The translations under genes were made by a program, and so were the position numbers. DNA of 64,000 nt from DAIDKA01 sp035503515 (GTDB lineage: Bacteria > Pseudomonadota > Gammaproteobacteria > Steroidobacterales > Steroidobacteraceae), in NCBI GenBank assembly GCA_035503515.1, contig DATJTJ010000176.1, positions 5,862 to 69,861 on the forward strand. The letters run 5' to 3'. The number at the start of each line of letters is the position of its first letter. Position 1 is the stretch's first letter. The notes beneath the pieces are model-generated. The model worked only from the letters and a program-made list of their open reading frames with translations. It ran no database searches and had not been told where the DNA came from. This document shows positions 8,319 to 17,042 of this stretch, one piece after another.

Positions 8319-9836
8319 ATGCCCCTTTACCTGCCAGCTTCGTTTCTGCTGCTGCAGTTGTTGCTGCTGCTATTCGCTCGTCCGATCGCCGGACCGGCCT
8401 CCTACATCGTCATGGTGATCGCGCCGCAGCTCGCGGCGGTCACTGCCATCCGGCGCGCCCACCTGGAGTGCGCTGAAGCCCGCTTTGGCTGGTCCGCGCT
8501 CGCCCTGGCACTGCTGATCTGGTCGCTGGGTGCTTTCGGCAATCTGTGGATGGAGCTGGTGCGTCACCACCAGAACGAGATGTACCGCGATGCCATGCTC
8601 GCCTTCAACCTGGCGGTCGTGCCGACTACGTTCCTGCTGGCGACCGACTGGCGACTCAACCAGCGCTGGCTGGTGCGCGGGGTCGATGCCCTGGTGGCTC
8701 TCACGCTCGGCTACGTCTATTTCCGTTGTACCTGGACGATGATCAGCGATCACGCCGGACCGGCGGAATCGGGCGTGACGTATCTGGTGTGGCTGCTCGA
8801 TCTGCAGAATCTGTACATACCGGCTGCCGCGCTGACTCGCTGGTACGCCGCGGAAACCCGTCCCGAGCGGGATCTGTTTCGTGCCCTGTCGGTATACGGA
8901 GCGGTGTACATGGTCATCGTGTTCGTCAACGACCACTGGTTCGCGGGGAACCCGGCCTTCGGTCCGGAATACGGCAGCATCGTCTCGCTGGCCTTCGCCG
9001 TGCTGAGTTTCTTTGCGCTGCGGCCTGCCTCGATGCAGCCGATCCGACAGCCCGACCCGGCCCTGGCCCGCGCGGTACGCAGCGGCAGTCCGATCGTGCT
9101 GGCATTGGCACTGCTGGTCGCCTCGCTGTTCCTGGTCCGCGTCGATTACCTGCTCGGCTGTGTCGGCGTTGGCATTGCAGTGATCGGCATCGGGGTCCGT
9201 ACGACGTTGATCCAGGTGCTGCAGCTGCAACGCGGCGAGGCGCTGCAGCGCCAGACGTCGGCATTGCAGGCCATGGCCTGGACGGACGCTCTCACGGGCG
9301 TGCCCAACAGGCACTTCTTTGCCGAGGCAGTGTCATGCGCCTGGCGACGGGAGCGCCGATCCGATCAGCCTCAGGCTATCCTGATGATCGATATCGATCA
9401 CTTCAAGGCGCTGAACGACCGGTACGGACATCCGGCCGGTGATGCCTGCCTGCGCCAGGTGGCCCGTGCGCTGCAGGCCTGTCTGCCGCGACCCGATGAT
9501 GTTCTGGCTCGCTATGGTGGCGAGGAGTTCATCGTATTGCTCCACGACACCGATTCGCCCGGCGCCGAGGCCGTCGCCGAGCGGCTGCGGGCAACCGTGG
9601 AAGGCCTGCAAATCGAGCACGCCGGAAGTCCCATCGGTCGCGTGACTGCGAGCGTCGGAATCGCTACTGCCCCACTCACGGGTGAGGCCGCCGCCGCGCG
9701 CCTGACGGAGGAGGCCGACCGGGCACTCTACGAGGCCAAGTGCGCCGGCCGGAATGTCGTGAAACTGGCCACCAGCAGGTCGGAGTCGGGTCTGTATGCG
9801 ATGCTGACCGGAAAGCACAGGATCCCCAGGCGCTGA
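8319..9836 (+). CDS. Membrane-bound diguanylate cyclase (GGDEF)
   Basis: A 505-residue inner-membrane protein. The first about 300 residues are a run of seven or eight hydrophobic segments acting as sensor or anchor. The C-terminal GGDEF domain has an intact GGEEF active loop at residues 400-404 and the substrate segment DIDHFKALNDRYGH, so it should make cyclic di-GMP from two GTP. An RxxD inhibitory site (R391-D394, five residues before GGEEF) is present, so product inhibition is expected. No EAL or HD-GYP domain is attached. It stands alone and converges with the next regulator gene. Confidence 0.9.
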   Translation: MPLYLPASFLLLQLLLLLFARPIAGPASYIVMVIAPQLAAVTAIRRAHLECAEARFGWSALALALLIWSLGAFGNLWMELVRHHQNEMYRDAMLAFNLAVVPTTFLLATDWRLNQRWLVRGVDALVALTLGYVYFRCTWTMISDHAGPAESGVTYLVWLLDLQNLYIPAAALTRWYAAETRPERDLFRALSVYGAVYMVIVFVNDHWFAGNPAFGPEYGSIVSLAFAVLSFFALRPASMQPIRQPDPALARAVRSGSPIVLALALLVASLFLVRVDYLLGCVGVGIAVIGIGVRTTLIQVLQLQRGEALQRQTSALQAMAWTDALTGVPNRHFFAEAVSCAWRRERRSDQPQAILMIDIDHFKALNDRYGHPAGDACLRQVARALQACLPRPDDVLARYGGEEFIVLLHDTDSPGAEAVAERLRATVEGLQIEHAGSPIGRVTASVGIATAPLTGEAAAARLTEEADRALYEAKCAGRNVVKLATSRSESGLYAMLTGKHRIPRR

Positions 9837-9873
9837 GCGGCAAGGATCGAAATCACGCCATGCCCGACAATGA

Positions 9874-11442
9874 TCAGAAGCCGAGCCGTTTCAATGCATG
9901 GTCGAATCGCTCCCGCGTCGGACTGTGCTTGATCGGAAAGGCGTGAAAGAAGCCTTTGCGGGTCAGGGTGGGACTACGCTCCCTGACGTTGGCGGCCCAG
10001 GTTGCGGCGCGCGGGTTGTTCCCCTGGATGGCCTGGACGCCCGCCGCGATCATGGCGATCAGCACGTGGGCCCCCGGGGAGCGGGCGCCGCGCTCGGCCC
10101 AATCCGCCGCCTCGGTGTCTTCGCCTTTGGTCAGATGCGTGAGCGCACGCGTGGCGAGCATGGCGTAGTACAGGGGATCGATCGGGCTTAGGCGCATGGC
10201 AAGGTCCACCCGGGGCCGGCCCTCTGCCGGATGCCCGGCGATCGTCTGCGTCCAGGCCAGGGCGTAGAGCGCCTGGGCATAATTCGGGCAGATGTCCGCG
10301 GCGCGCTCGAGCCAGCCGATGCCCGCATCGAGATTCCCATCCAGCCAGTAGCTGCGCCCCATCGTGAAGTTGATGAAGGGATCGAATGGATCATATTGCA
10401 GGCCGCTCTCGGCAAAGCGGCGCGCCTTGAGCGTCGCGGCGCGTACGTCGTCCGAGTAGCGCATGAACGATGACTGGAAATGGACGAAGGACAGCCCGGC
10501 GTAGGCGCGGGCGAACCCCCGATCCAGCGCCAGGGCCCGCTCGAACAGCTGTTCCGCAATGGCATTGTCCCGCCGGTTGAAGCGGTACACGTGCTGCAGT
10601 CCCAAGTGGTACGCGGACCATGCATCCAGGGCCTCCGGGGCCAGCAGTCGGGCACGGGCCGCCTCGCGGACCGGAATGCGCACGTCCAGAGCGGTAAGGA
10701 CCTGGCCGTAGATCTGTTCACGCATCAGGTGCACGTCATCGACGGGGCCGTGAAAGCGGTCGGCCCAGATCACGGTCTCATCCGCAGCATCCATCAGATG
10801 CACGACGATGCTGAGCGAGCCGCGGGACAGTTCGACGCTCCCGGACAGGCAGTAGCGCACGCCGAGGGTCTGACCAATGGCCGCGAATCCGCAACTGGCG
10901 GCCCCGATGCGGAACGTTGAGCCGCGCGCCGTCACGAACAGCCAGTGCAGTTTTGCGAGCTCCGAGATGAGCTCATCCGGCAAGGCGCTGGCAATGGCGG
11001 CGCACTGCGAGGCATCGCCCAGAACCTGGAACGGCAACACCGCCAGGGATGGCCGCGTCAGGTGATCCAGCTGCTGAACCAGAGTTGCGACGCTCGTCTG
11101 GGCCTGCGGGTGGGGCGCGACCGCGACTCGCGGCTGCGCTTCCACCGCTGCCACGAACCGGAATCCCTTGCGATGCAGGGTCCTGATGAACCGCTGGGTG
11201 CGGCCATCGTCGCCCAAGGCGGCGCGGGCGGCCTTGATCCGGCTGGAGATGGCCGCGTCGGAAATCGGGCGGCCGCCCCACACCTTCTCGACGATCTCCT
11301 CCTTGGAGACCAGCCGGTCGCGGTTATCCACCAGCAGGGCGAGCAGGGCGAAAACCTGGGGCTCCAGGGCACGCGGATCACCCTCGGCTCGCAGTTCACC
11401 GGCGGCAATATCCAGTTCGAAGCCCGCGAAACGGTAGAGCAT
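9874..11442 (-). CDS. Winged-helix (OmpR/CadC-type) regulator with TPR-like C-terminus
   Basis: A 522-residue protein. Residues 1-100 form an OmpR/ToxR-type winged helix (LEPQVFALLALLVDN, SDAAISSRIKAARAALGDDG, the wing ending in RKGFRFVA). A TolB-like/cyclase-associated segment starting SLAVLPFQ follows, then TPR-like helices between about residues 290 and 480 (AYHLGLQHVYRFN, RALALDRGFARAYAGLSF). No membrane segment separates the parts, unlike CadC, so it is probably a cytosolic regulator. It is divergent from the tautomerase gene across 143 bp, and that gene is its most likely target. Confidence 0.82.
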   Translation of the reverse strand: MLYRFAGFELDIAAGELRAEGDPRALEPQVFALLALLVDNRDRLVSKEEIVEKVWGGRPISDAAISSRIKAARAALGDDGRTQRFIRTLHRKGFRFVAAVEAQPRVAVAPHPQAQTSVATLVQQLDHLTRPSLAVLPFQVLGDASQCAAIASALPDELISELAKLHWLFVTARGSTFRIGAASCGFAAIGQTLGVRYCLSGSVELSRGSLSIVVHLMDAADETVIWADRFHGPVDDVHLMREQIYGQVLTALDVRIPVREAARARLLAPEALDAWSAYHLGLQHVYRFNRRDNAIAEQLFERALALDRGFARAYAGLSFVHFQSSFMRYSDDVRAATLKARRFAESGLQYDPFDPFINFTMGRSYWLDGNLDAGIGWLERAADICPNYAQALYALAWTQTIAGHPAEGRPRVDLAMRLSPIDPLYYAMLATRALTHLTKGEDTEAADWAERGARSPGAHVLIAMIAAGVQAIQGNNPRAATWAANVRERSPTLTRKGFFHAFPIKHSPTRERFDHALKRLGF

Positions 11443-11585
11443 GCTCTTCAGAATAGGGCCGTATCCGGCCGGTTGCCAATTCTGCAGGAAATCTCCACGT
11501 CATCTTCAAGGATCGCCGCGGCGGATGGCCCATCCTCGGATCCACAGCGGCGGAATCGACCGTCGCCCCACCAGAGGGATCCTCC

Positions 11586-11810
11586 ATGCCACTTGTAACG
11601 ATCGACGTGATCCAGGACGTGTTCACTCCGGCCCAGAAAAAGGAACTCATCGCCAAGGTGACTCAGGCAATGATCGACGTGGAGGGCGAGAACATGCGCC
11701 CCGTCACGTGGGTGCGGATCAACGAGTTCCAGAGCGGCGACTGGGCTATCGGCGGCAAATCGTTGACGACGTCGGACGTGAAGACGCTCGCGGCGGGCAA
11801 GGCGGCCTGA
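11586..11810 (+). CDS. 4-oxalocrotonate tautomerase-family protein
   Basis: A 74-residue protein beginning Met-Pro, so that after Met removal Pro1 is the general base of this family. PLVTIDVIQDVFTPAQKKEL and the following helix fit small hexameric 4-OT-like tautomerases, which isomerise enol/keto acids. No meta-cleavage or other aromatic catabolic genes sit nearby, so the substrate is open. It is followed by a terminator-like hairpin at 11861 and is divergent from the winged-helix/TPR regulator. Confidence 0.85.
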   Translation: MPLVTIDVIQDVFTPAQKKELIAKVTQAMIDVEGENMRPVTWVRINEFQSGDWAIGGKSLTTSDVKTLAAGKAA

Positions 11811-11860
11811 GCAGCGCATTGCTGCGCAGCACCGCGATCGGTGCGTCGGCTGAGACCCTC

Positions 11861-11885
11861 GGCCGGCGCGCCGAACTCTTTTTTT
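11861..11885 (+). terminator. Likely intrinsic terminator after the tautomerase gene
   Basis: TCGGC (11861-11865) pairs with GCCGA (11872-11876) around a six-base loop, followed by ACTC and five T. The stem is short, but its position 50 bp after the stop suits termination. Confidence 0.45.
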
Positions 11886-11899
11886 CAAGCGCTGAGCGC

Positions 11900-12604
11900 T
11901 CAGCGGGCAAACTCGCCGGTATTCGAGAAACCCACCTTCCGGATGCCATTGCGCTGCGCCAGCGCGAGGACCTTGGCGACGACGTCGTACTTCACATGCC
12001 CGCTGGGACGCAGATGAATCTCCGGCTGCGTGGCCTTCTGAGCCTCCGCCTGGAAGTAGCCCCCGAGTTGCCGCAGCCCGGACACAGGCCTTCCGTTCCA
12101 GAGCAGCGTCCCGTCGAAGTAGATCTCGACATCGATGGTTTCGGGTGGAACCTGACGCACGGCCGTTCCCTGCGGCAACTCGATCCTGACCGCATGATTG
12201 AGCAGCGGCAGGGACAGGATCAAGGTGATGAGCAGCACCAGCAGGACGTCGATGAGCGGCGTCGTATTGATGTCGCAGATCGCCGGCGCATCGGCTGCGC
12301 CCTCATCCAGGGAATACAGTCTGCCGCCGTGGCCTCCGGAAGCACCCAGGATCGCTCCCGCGACGGGAACGTCCGCGCTCGGCGCAACCGACACCACGGG
12401 CGCCGTCGCGCCATCGTGGGCAATCGTGATTGCGGCCCAGAGGCAACCCAGCGCGAACCCCAGGCGTGACAGCGGGCCGGTTCGGTCACTCAGGTCCGCC
12501 AGCCACTCCTCGCGCAGTCTTTCGGTCAGATCGGGCGGCGCGCAGAGCGCTGCGCAACCGATCAGCCGCGGACTGATGAACTCGGGCCGGGAATGATGAT
12601 TCAT
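11900..12604 (-). CDS. ExbD/TolR-like protein with extra N-terminal domain
   Basis: A 234-residue protein. The C-terminal half is ExbD/TolR-like: CDINTTPLIDVLLVLLITLIL contains the family's NTTPLIDV membrane helix with the proton-relay aspartate, followed by a periplasmic domain with HLRPSGHVKYDVV. The first about 95 residues are not part of ExbD and carry a LREEWLADL segment and a hydrophobic FALGCLWAA stretch, of a kind often found in small proteins next to PadR regulators. No ExbB or TonB gene is adjacent. The start overlaps the PadR stop in ATGA, so the two are coupled. The fusion may feed a motor encoded elsewhere. Confidence 0.75.
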   Translation of the reverse strand: MNHHSRPEFISPRLIGCAALCAPPDLTERLREEWLADLSDRTGPLSRLGFALGCLWAAITIAHDGATAPVVSVAPSADVPVAGAILGASGGHGGRLYSLDEGAADAPAICDINTTPLIDVLLVLLITLILSLPLLNHAVRIELPQGTAVRQVPPETIDVEIYFDGTLLWNGRPVSGLRQLGGYFQAEAQKATQPEIHLRPSGHVKYDVVAKVLALAQRNGIRKVGFSNTGEFAR

Positions 12605-12912
12605 GCGGGTACTCCTCTGCCGAGACTGAGGGTCGCGAAGGCTTCGCCGGCACGGGCCAGCCCGGTCCGGGTCAGGCGATAGAGGCGCCGCCGCGGTCGG
12701 CCGGCGGCGACCGGATCGATCTGTTCCCAGCGGCTGGTGAACCAGCCGGCGGATTCCAGTCGCAACAGGATGGGATAGAGGGTGCCTGACGCAATCGAGC
12801 TGCGCCGTTGGACGTCGGCGCCGGATTGCTCAGCAGCGGGGTTTTCCAGGAACGCCTCCAGTACCCGCAGGGTCTGCAGCGAGATGCGGACGGACCGATC
12901 CTTCCTACCCAT
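12601..12912 (-). CDS. PadR-family transcriptional regulator
   Basis: About 103 residues with the PadR winged helix: LQTLRVLEAFLENP, IASGTLYPILLRLESAGW (recognition helix and wing) and RPRRRLYRLT. Start ATG at 12912 is preferred over one 12 residues upstream because MGRKDRSVR is the natural family start. Its stop overlaps the start of the ExbD fusion gene. An inverted repeat TGTA-N4-TACA lies only three bases upstream of the ATG, as expected for autoregulation. Confidence 0.85.
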   Translation of the reverse strand: MGRKDRSVRISLQTLRVLEAFLENPAAEQSGADVQRRSSIASGTLYPILLRLESAGWFTSRWEQIDPVAAGRPRRRLYRLTRTGLARAGEAFATLSLGRGVPA

Positions 12913-12915
12913 GGT

Positions 12916-12927
12916 TGTAACTCTACA
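12916..12927. promoter_or_regulatory. Candidate PadR operator TGTA-N4-TACA
   Basis: TGTAACTCTACA lies 3 bp before the padR start codon. PadR proteins commonly bind inverted repeats with ATGT/TGTA-type arms, so the position and arms fit self-repression. The divergent host-attachment gene starts about 94 bp away and could share it. Confidence 0.4.
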
Positions 12928-13020
12928 TAGGTATCGGGACCGGTGCAACCCGCGTGCGCGCCCTGGCTGACGGCCGCTTCAGCCCTCTGCCGACACAGTT
13001 CGGAACAGCAGGAGGCTACG

Positions 13021-13491
13021 ATGCCGCTCATGCAGACGCATCGCACACCCCACAACGCCCTGATCCTCATCGGGGACGGAAGAAAGGCCCTGTTCCTGCG
13101 CAATCTCGGCTCCGAACTCGACCCCCGGCTCGAAGTCGAGCGGAAGATGCAGCATCCCGACGCACCGACACGGGAGCTCGGCACGGAACATCCGGGCCGT
13201 GCGCCGCTGGCGCCGGGCCATGCCCGCGGCGCCACGCTCGAGACCGACTGGCACCGCATCGAGGAAACCCGCTTCGTACAGCACGTGGCGCAGCTTCTCT
13301 CCCGGGCCGCCCAGGCGGATCCGGACTTGAGGGTCGTTGTCATCCTGCCGCCGCGGACGCTGGGTGAGTTCCGCGAGGCAACCGAGGCCACCTTGAAGCG
13401 CCACATCGTTGCCGAAATCAACGAGGATCTGACCGGCCATACGTTGCCGGACATCACGAAGAAGCTCACGGCCACGCCTCCCGGAGCCTGA
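13021..13491 (+). CDS. Host-attachment-family protein (baeRF-like)
   Basis: A 156-residue protein resembling the family annotated as required for attachment to host cells: ALILIGDGRKALFLRN near the start, TLETDWHRIEETRFVQHVA in the middle and VVVILPPRTLGEFR followed by HIVAEINEDLTGHTLPDI at the end. The last motif resembles an eRF1/baeRF-type fold with a catalytic-looking core, but no biochemical role is firmly known. ATG at 13021 follows CAGGAGG at good spacing; longer in-frame starts lack this. The neighbouring aldo/keto reductase may be cotranscribed (44-bp gap). Confidence 0.75.
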   Translation: MPLMQTHRTPHNALILIGDGRKALFLRNLGSELDPRLEVERKMQHPDAPTRELGTEHPGRAPLAPGHARGATLETDWHRIEETRFVQHVAQLLSRAAQADPDLRVVVILPPRTLGEFREATEATLKRHIVAEINEDLTGHTLPDITKKLTATPPGA

Positions 13492-13535
13492 ATGCTGCTC
13501 GCGTGAGCTATCATCGGGCCTCGCAAGGAGAGCCC

Positions 13536-14489
13536 ATGGAACGACGCAGGTTAGGCCATACGCAGATCCACACCGCGCCGCTGGCATTCGGCGGCAATGT
13601 CTTTGGCTGGACACTGGACGAGGCGGCCTCGTTCCGGATGCTGGACGAGTTCACCGGCGGGGGGTTCGATTTCATCGACACCGCGGATGTCTATTCGCGC
13701 TTCATCCCGGGCCATGTCGGGGGCGAGTCCGAGACCCTCATCGGCAAGTGGCTCAAGGCGCGCAACAACCGACAGCAGGTGGTGATCGCGACCAAGGCCG
13801 GCATGGACATGGGCGACGGCAGACAGGGCCTGTCGAAAGCCTATCTGTTGCGGGCGGTCGAGGCTTCGCTGCGGCGGCTGCAGACAGACTACATCGATCT
13901 GTTCCAGTCGCACGTGGACGATGAGAAGACGCCCCTGGAGGAAACACTCGGGGCCTACGAGCAGCTGATCCGCTCGGGCAAGGTGCGCGCCATCGGTGCC
14001 TCCAACTACAAGGCCCCGCGTCTTGCCGCGGCGCTCGACGTTTCGAAGCAGCGCAACCTGCCGCGCTACGAGAGCCTGCAGCCGCTCTACAACCTGTATG
14101 ACCGGGCGGAGTTCGAAAAAGAGCTGCTGCCGGTATGCACGAAGAACAACGTGGGCGTGATCACCTACTTCTCCCTCGCCAGTGGCTTCCTCACCGGCAA
14201 GTACCGCTCGCAGAAGGATCTGGAAGGGTCTTCGCGGGCGCGCATCGTCGGCCGGTACCTGACGCCGCGGGGCGATGCGATACTTGCGGCACTGGATCAG
14301 GTGGCCGCTGCCCACCAGTCCACACCGGCGGCCGTGTCGCTCGCCTGGCTGATCGCGCGTCCGGGAGTCACGGCGGCGATCGCCAGTGCCACGAGTTCGA
14401 GTCAGCTGCAGACGCTGTTCGAAGCGACGCGGCTCAGGCTCGATGCGGCCTCGATGGACGCCCTGGACAAGGCCAGCGCGGGAACGTAA
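13536..14489 (+). CDS. Aldo/keto reductase
   Basis: A 317-residue NADPH-dependent reductase of the YhdN/YajO type. The family tetrad is seen as Asp in FIDTADVYS with its Tyr, Lys in IATKAGMD and His in LFQSHVDD, followed by GKVRAIGASNY and a C-terminal cofactor-binding segment. ATG at 13536 follows AAGGAG; a GTG 33 bp upstream lacks a ribosome site. It ends three bases before the convergent NRPS-like gene, leaving no room for a separate terminator. The substrate is unknown. Confidence 0.9.
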   Translation: MERRRLGHTQIHTAPLAFGGNVFGWTLDEAASFRMLDEFTGGGFDFIDTADVYSRFIPGHVGGESETLIGKWLKARNNRQQVVIATKAGMDMGDGRQGLSKAYLLRAVEASLRRLQTDYIDLFQSHVDDEKTPLEETLGAYEQLIRSGKVRAIGASNYKAPRLAAALDVSKQRNLPRYESLQPLYNLYDRAEFEKELLPVCTKNNVGVITYFSLASGFLTGKYRSQKDLEGSSRARIVGRYLTPRGDAILAALDQVAAAHQSTPAAVSLAWLIARPGVTAAIASATSSSQLQTLFEATRLRLDAASMDALDKASAGT

Positions 14490-14492
14490 CCG

Positions 14493-17042
14493 TCACAGGT
14501 ACTGCTGCAGGTGCTCGGCCAGTTCCTCCGTGCCGTCTCCCTGCAGCAGGGTGAGATGATTGCCGGGAACGTCGATGACGCGAATGGGGGCGTGCGACAG
14601 TCGCTTCCACCCCAGCGTGCGGCCGTAGGTGCCGCTGATGGTGCGGTCGGTCGCGCGGAACAGGACAATGGGTCCCTCGTAGCGCGTGGGTCGGTAGCGG
14701 CCGACGGCGCGTTCCATCGCCGCGCGCACCGGCCCGTGGGGCAGGCCTGCGTCGTCGGCGGGCTCGCCCTTGCCTTGTGCCCGGCTCAGGATCGCCCGGC
14801 CGAAGCGCGCCAGGTTGCGCCAGAGGTAGACCCGGCGGTAAGCGGGGGGCAGGCTGCGGAAGCGGTCGTGGTGGAACCGCAGTCCGTCGAGCAGGCTGCG
14901 GCGCCTGTACATTGCGGCGTCGACATCGATCAGGGCGAGGAGTGACACCGGCTCTCCCTGTGAGCGCAGCAGCCGGGCCATCTCGAATGCAATCAAGCCC
15001 CCGGAAGAGTGGCCTCCCAGGGCATACGGCCCCCGCGGATGCCGCGCGCGGATCGCCTCGACGTAGCGGCGGGCCATGGTCCCGATATCATCGAGCGGCG
15101 GATCCTCCGGGGCGCGGATGCCATGGACCGGCACGCGGCCGCGCAGGTGTTGCGCCAGCAGGCGGTAGCGGGCGATCTCGCCGTCGATCTGGTGGACGAG
15201 GAAGAGGGGAATGCCGCCCGTATCGGGCGCGAGCGGCACGATGATGTCGGCGTCGCAGGATCCCGCGCCACCCGCACCGGCCTGTTCCGCGAGGCGTCTG
15301 GCAAGACTCTCGATGGTGGACGTCTCGAACAGCACCTCCGCGGAGAGCCGGGTCCCCAGGACCTCGTTGATGCCGGCCACGAGCTTCACCGCCAGCAGCG
15401 AATTGCCCCCGAGCGCGAAGAAATCATCCTGTACGCCGATCGGACGGGCCTCCAGCAGTCCTTCCCACAGACGCTGCAGGTGCGCTTCGCGCTCATCACG
15501 CGGGGCGACGGCAGCGTGCTCTTCGGCCGGGTCCGCCGGCAGGCCCCGCAGGGCGTTGCGGTCGAGCTTGCCGCTGGGCGTCATCGGCAGGGCGGGCAGG
15601 AATGCGAACCGGCCCGGAATCATGGTGGCAGGCAGGCGGTCACGCAGGAAAGTCCGGATCTCGGTCCGGCCCGGGAGCACGGGGCCGCGCGGTACGATGA
15701 AGGCCGCCAGCATCGTCCTGCCCGCGGCCTCCCGGCAGACGACGGCCGCGGCTTTCACGGCCGGGTGATCCAGCAATGCCGCCTCGATGTCGCCGAGTTC
15801 GACCCGGACCCCATTGACCTTCACCTGCTCATCGATGCGTCCCAGGAACTCGAGCGCGCCGTCGGCGCGGAGGCAGCCGAGGTCTCCGGTCCGGTAGAGC
15901 CGCCCGCCGGGACCTGCGAGCGGATGGCCGATGAAGCGCTCCGCGGTCAGCGCCGCGCGATTGAGATAGCCTTGCGCAAGACCTGCGCCCCCGATGCAGA
16001 TCTCTCCGGGTTCGCCGCGCGGCACGGGCCCCAGCGCCGCATCGAGCAGGTGCACCTGGGTGTTGGCGATGGGATGCCCGATCGGCACCGCGCGCGCGTG
16101 AGGCTCATCGATGCACCGCCAGAACGTCGAGGCGATCGTGGTCTCAGTGGTTCCGTAGCCGTTGTACAGCGTGGCGGACGAGAACCGATCGCGGACCCGC
16201 CGCTGCAGCGCCATGGTGAGGGTTTCACCGCCGGTCGTCAGGCGACGCAGCGTGTGACAGGCGTCGGCACCGGGCTCTTCCACCAGGGCGCGCAACAGCG
16301 AGGGCACGAAGCAGGCCGCGGTGACCTGCTCCTGGCGCATCAGCGCCACGAGATAGGCGGTGTCGTACTCGAAGCGGGGCCGGGCCAGGATCAGGCGGGC
16401 GCCCGTGCTCAGGGGCTCGAGCATTTCCCAGACCGAATCATCGAAGCTCAACGATGCCTTCTGCAGGCAGCGATCGGCGGCGGTGAGCGGGAAGTAACTC
16501 GACCGCCACTCAAGGTAGTTGCGGACGCCGCCGTGCGTCACGAGCACTCCTTTGGGGGTGCCACTGGATCCCGACGTATACATGAGGTATGCCACGTCCA
16601 TGTCGGTCGGCGGGATCTGGGCGGGCGCAGCCCCGGCGCTGCCGAGATCTGTATCCCGGTCCATGCGCAGCACCTGCGCGGCATGCGGCGGCAGCGCCGC
16701 TGCGTCCGTGGAGCGCGTCAGGATGATGCATGGGGTCGAATCATCCAGCATCGTGCGCAGCCGGGCCGCCGGATAGGCGGGGTCCAGCGGTACGTAGGCC
16801 GCGCCGCTCTTCAGGGTCGCGAGCACGGCCACGACCATGGCGGGCGAGCGTTCGAGGTGGACGCCCACGAAGCGGCCGCGCCTGGCGCCCAGCGCCACCA
16901 GGCGCTGCGCCAGGGCGTTCGCCTGGCCGTTCAACTGCGCATAGTCGGTGGCCCGGCCTTCGGACACGATGGCGATGGCAGCGGGTGTGCGGGCGGCCTG
17001 GGCCTCGAAGGCGGCCAGGCATCCGCCGCGCGTCACGGTCAT
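14493..17042 (-). CDS. Single-module NRPS-like enzyme: adenylation - carrier - thioesterase
   Basis: An 849-residue protein. The adenylation domain (about 10-500) has YTSGSSGTPKG (155-165), FDDSVWEM (200-207), YGTTETT (296-302), RTGDLG and the catalytic Lys492 in PSGKLDR. A carrier domain follows with phosphopantetheine Ser548 in LGGNSLL, then a type I thioesterase (about 605-849) with nucleophile Ser679 in GGHSSGG and a likely catalytic His in GNHLTLL. There is no condensation or reductase domain. Hand alignment to GrsA numbering gives specificity residues D, D, W, C, T, G, G, I, A, K; the first Asp suggests an alpha-amino acid. It is coupled (ATGA) to the upstream DUF3326 gene. Confidence 0.9.
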   Translation of the reverse strand: MTVTRGGCLAAFEAQAARTPAAIAIVSEGRATDYAQLNGQANALAQRLVALGARRGRFVGVHLERSPAMVVAVLATLKSGAAYVPLDPAYPAARLRTMLDDSTPCIILTRSTDAAALPPHAAQVLRMDRDTDLGSAGAAPAQIPPTDMDVAYLMYTSGSSGTPKGVLVTHGGVRNYLEWRSSYFPLTAADRCLQKASLSFDDSVWEMLEPLSTGARLILARPRFEYDTAYLVALMRQEQVTAACFVPSLLRALVEEPGADACHTLRRLTTGGETLTMALQRRVRDRFSSATLYNGYGTTETTIASTFWRCIDEPHARAVPIGHPIANTQVHLLDAALGPVPRGEPGEICIGGAGLAQGYLNRAALTAERFIGHPLAGPGGRLYRTGDLGCLRADGALEFLGRIDEQVKVNGVRVELGDIEAALLDHPAVKAAAVVCREAAGRTMLAAFIVPRGPVLPGRTEIRTFLRDRLPATMIPGRFAFLPALPMTPSGKLDRNALRGLPADPAEEHAAVAPRDEREAHLQRLWEGLLEARPIGVQDDFFALGGNSLLAVKLVAGINEVLGTRLSAEVLFETSTIESLARRLAEQAGAGGAGSCDADIIVPLAPDTGGIPLFLVHQIDGEIARYRLLAQHLRGRVPVHGIRAPEDPPLDDIGTMARRYVEAIRARHPRGPYALGGHSSGGLIAFEMARLLRSQGEPVSLLALIDVDAAMYRRRSLLDGLRFHHDRFRSLPPAYRRVYLWRNLARFGRAILSRAQGKGEPADDAGLPHGPVRAAMERAVGRYRPTRYEGPIVLFRATDRTISGTYGRTLGWKRLSHAPIRVIDVPGNHLTLLQGDGTEELAEHLQQYL

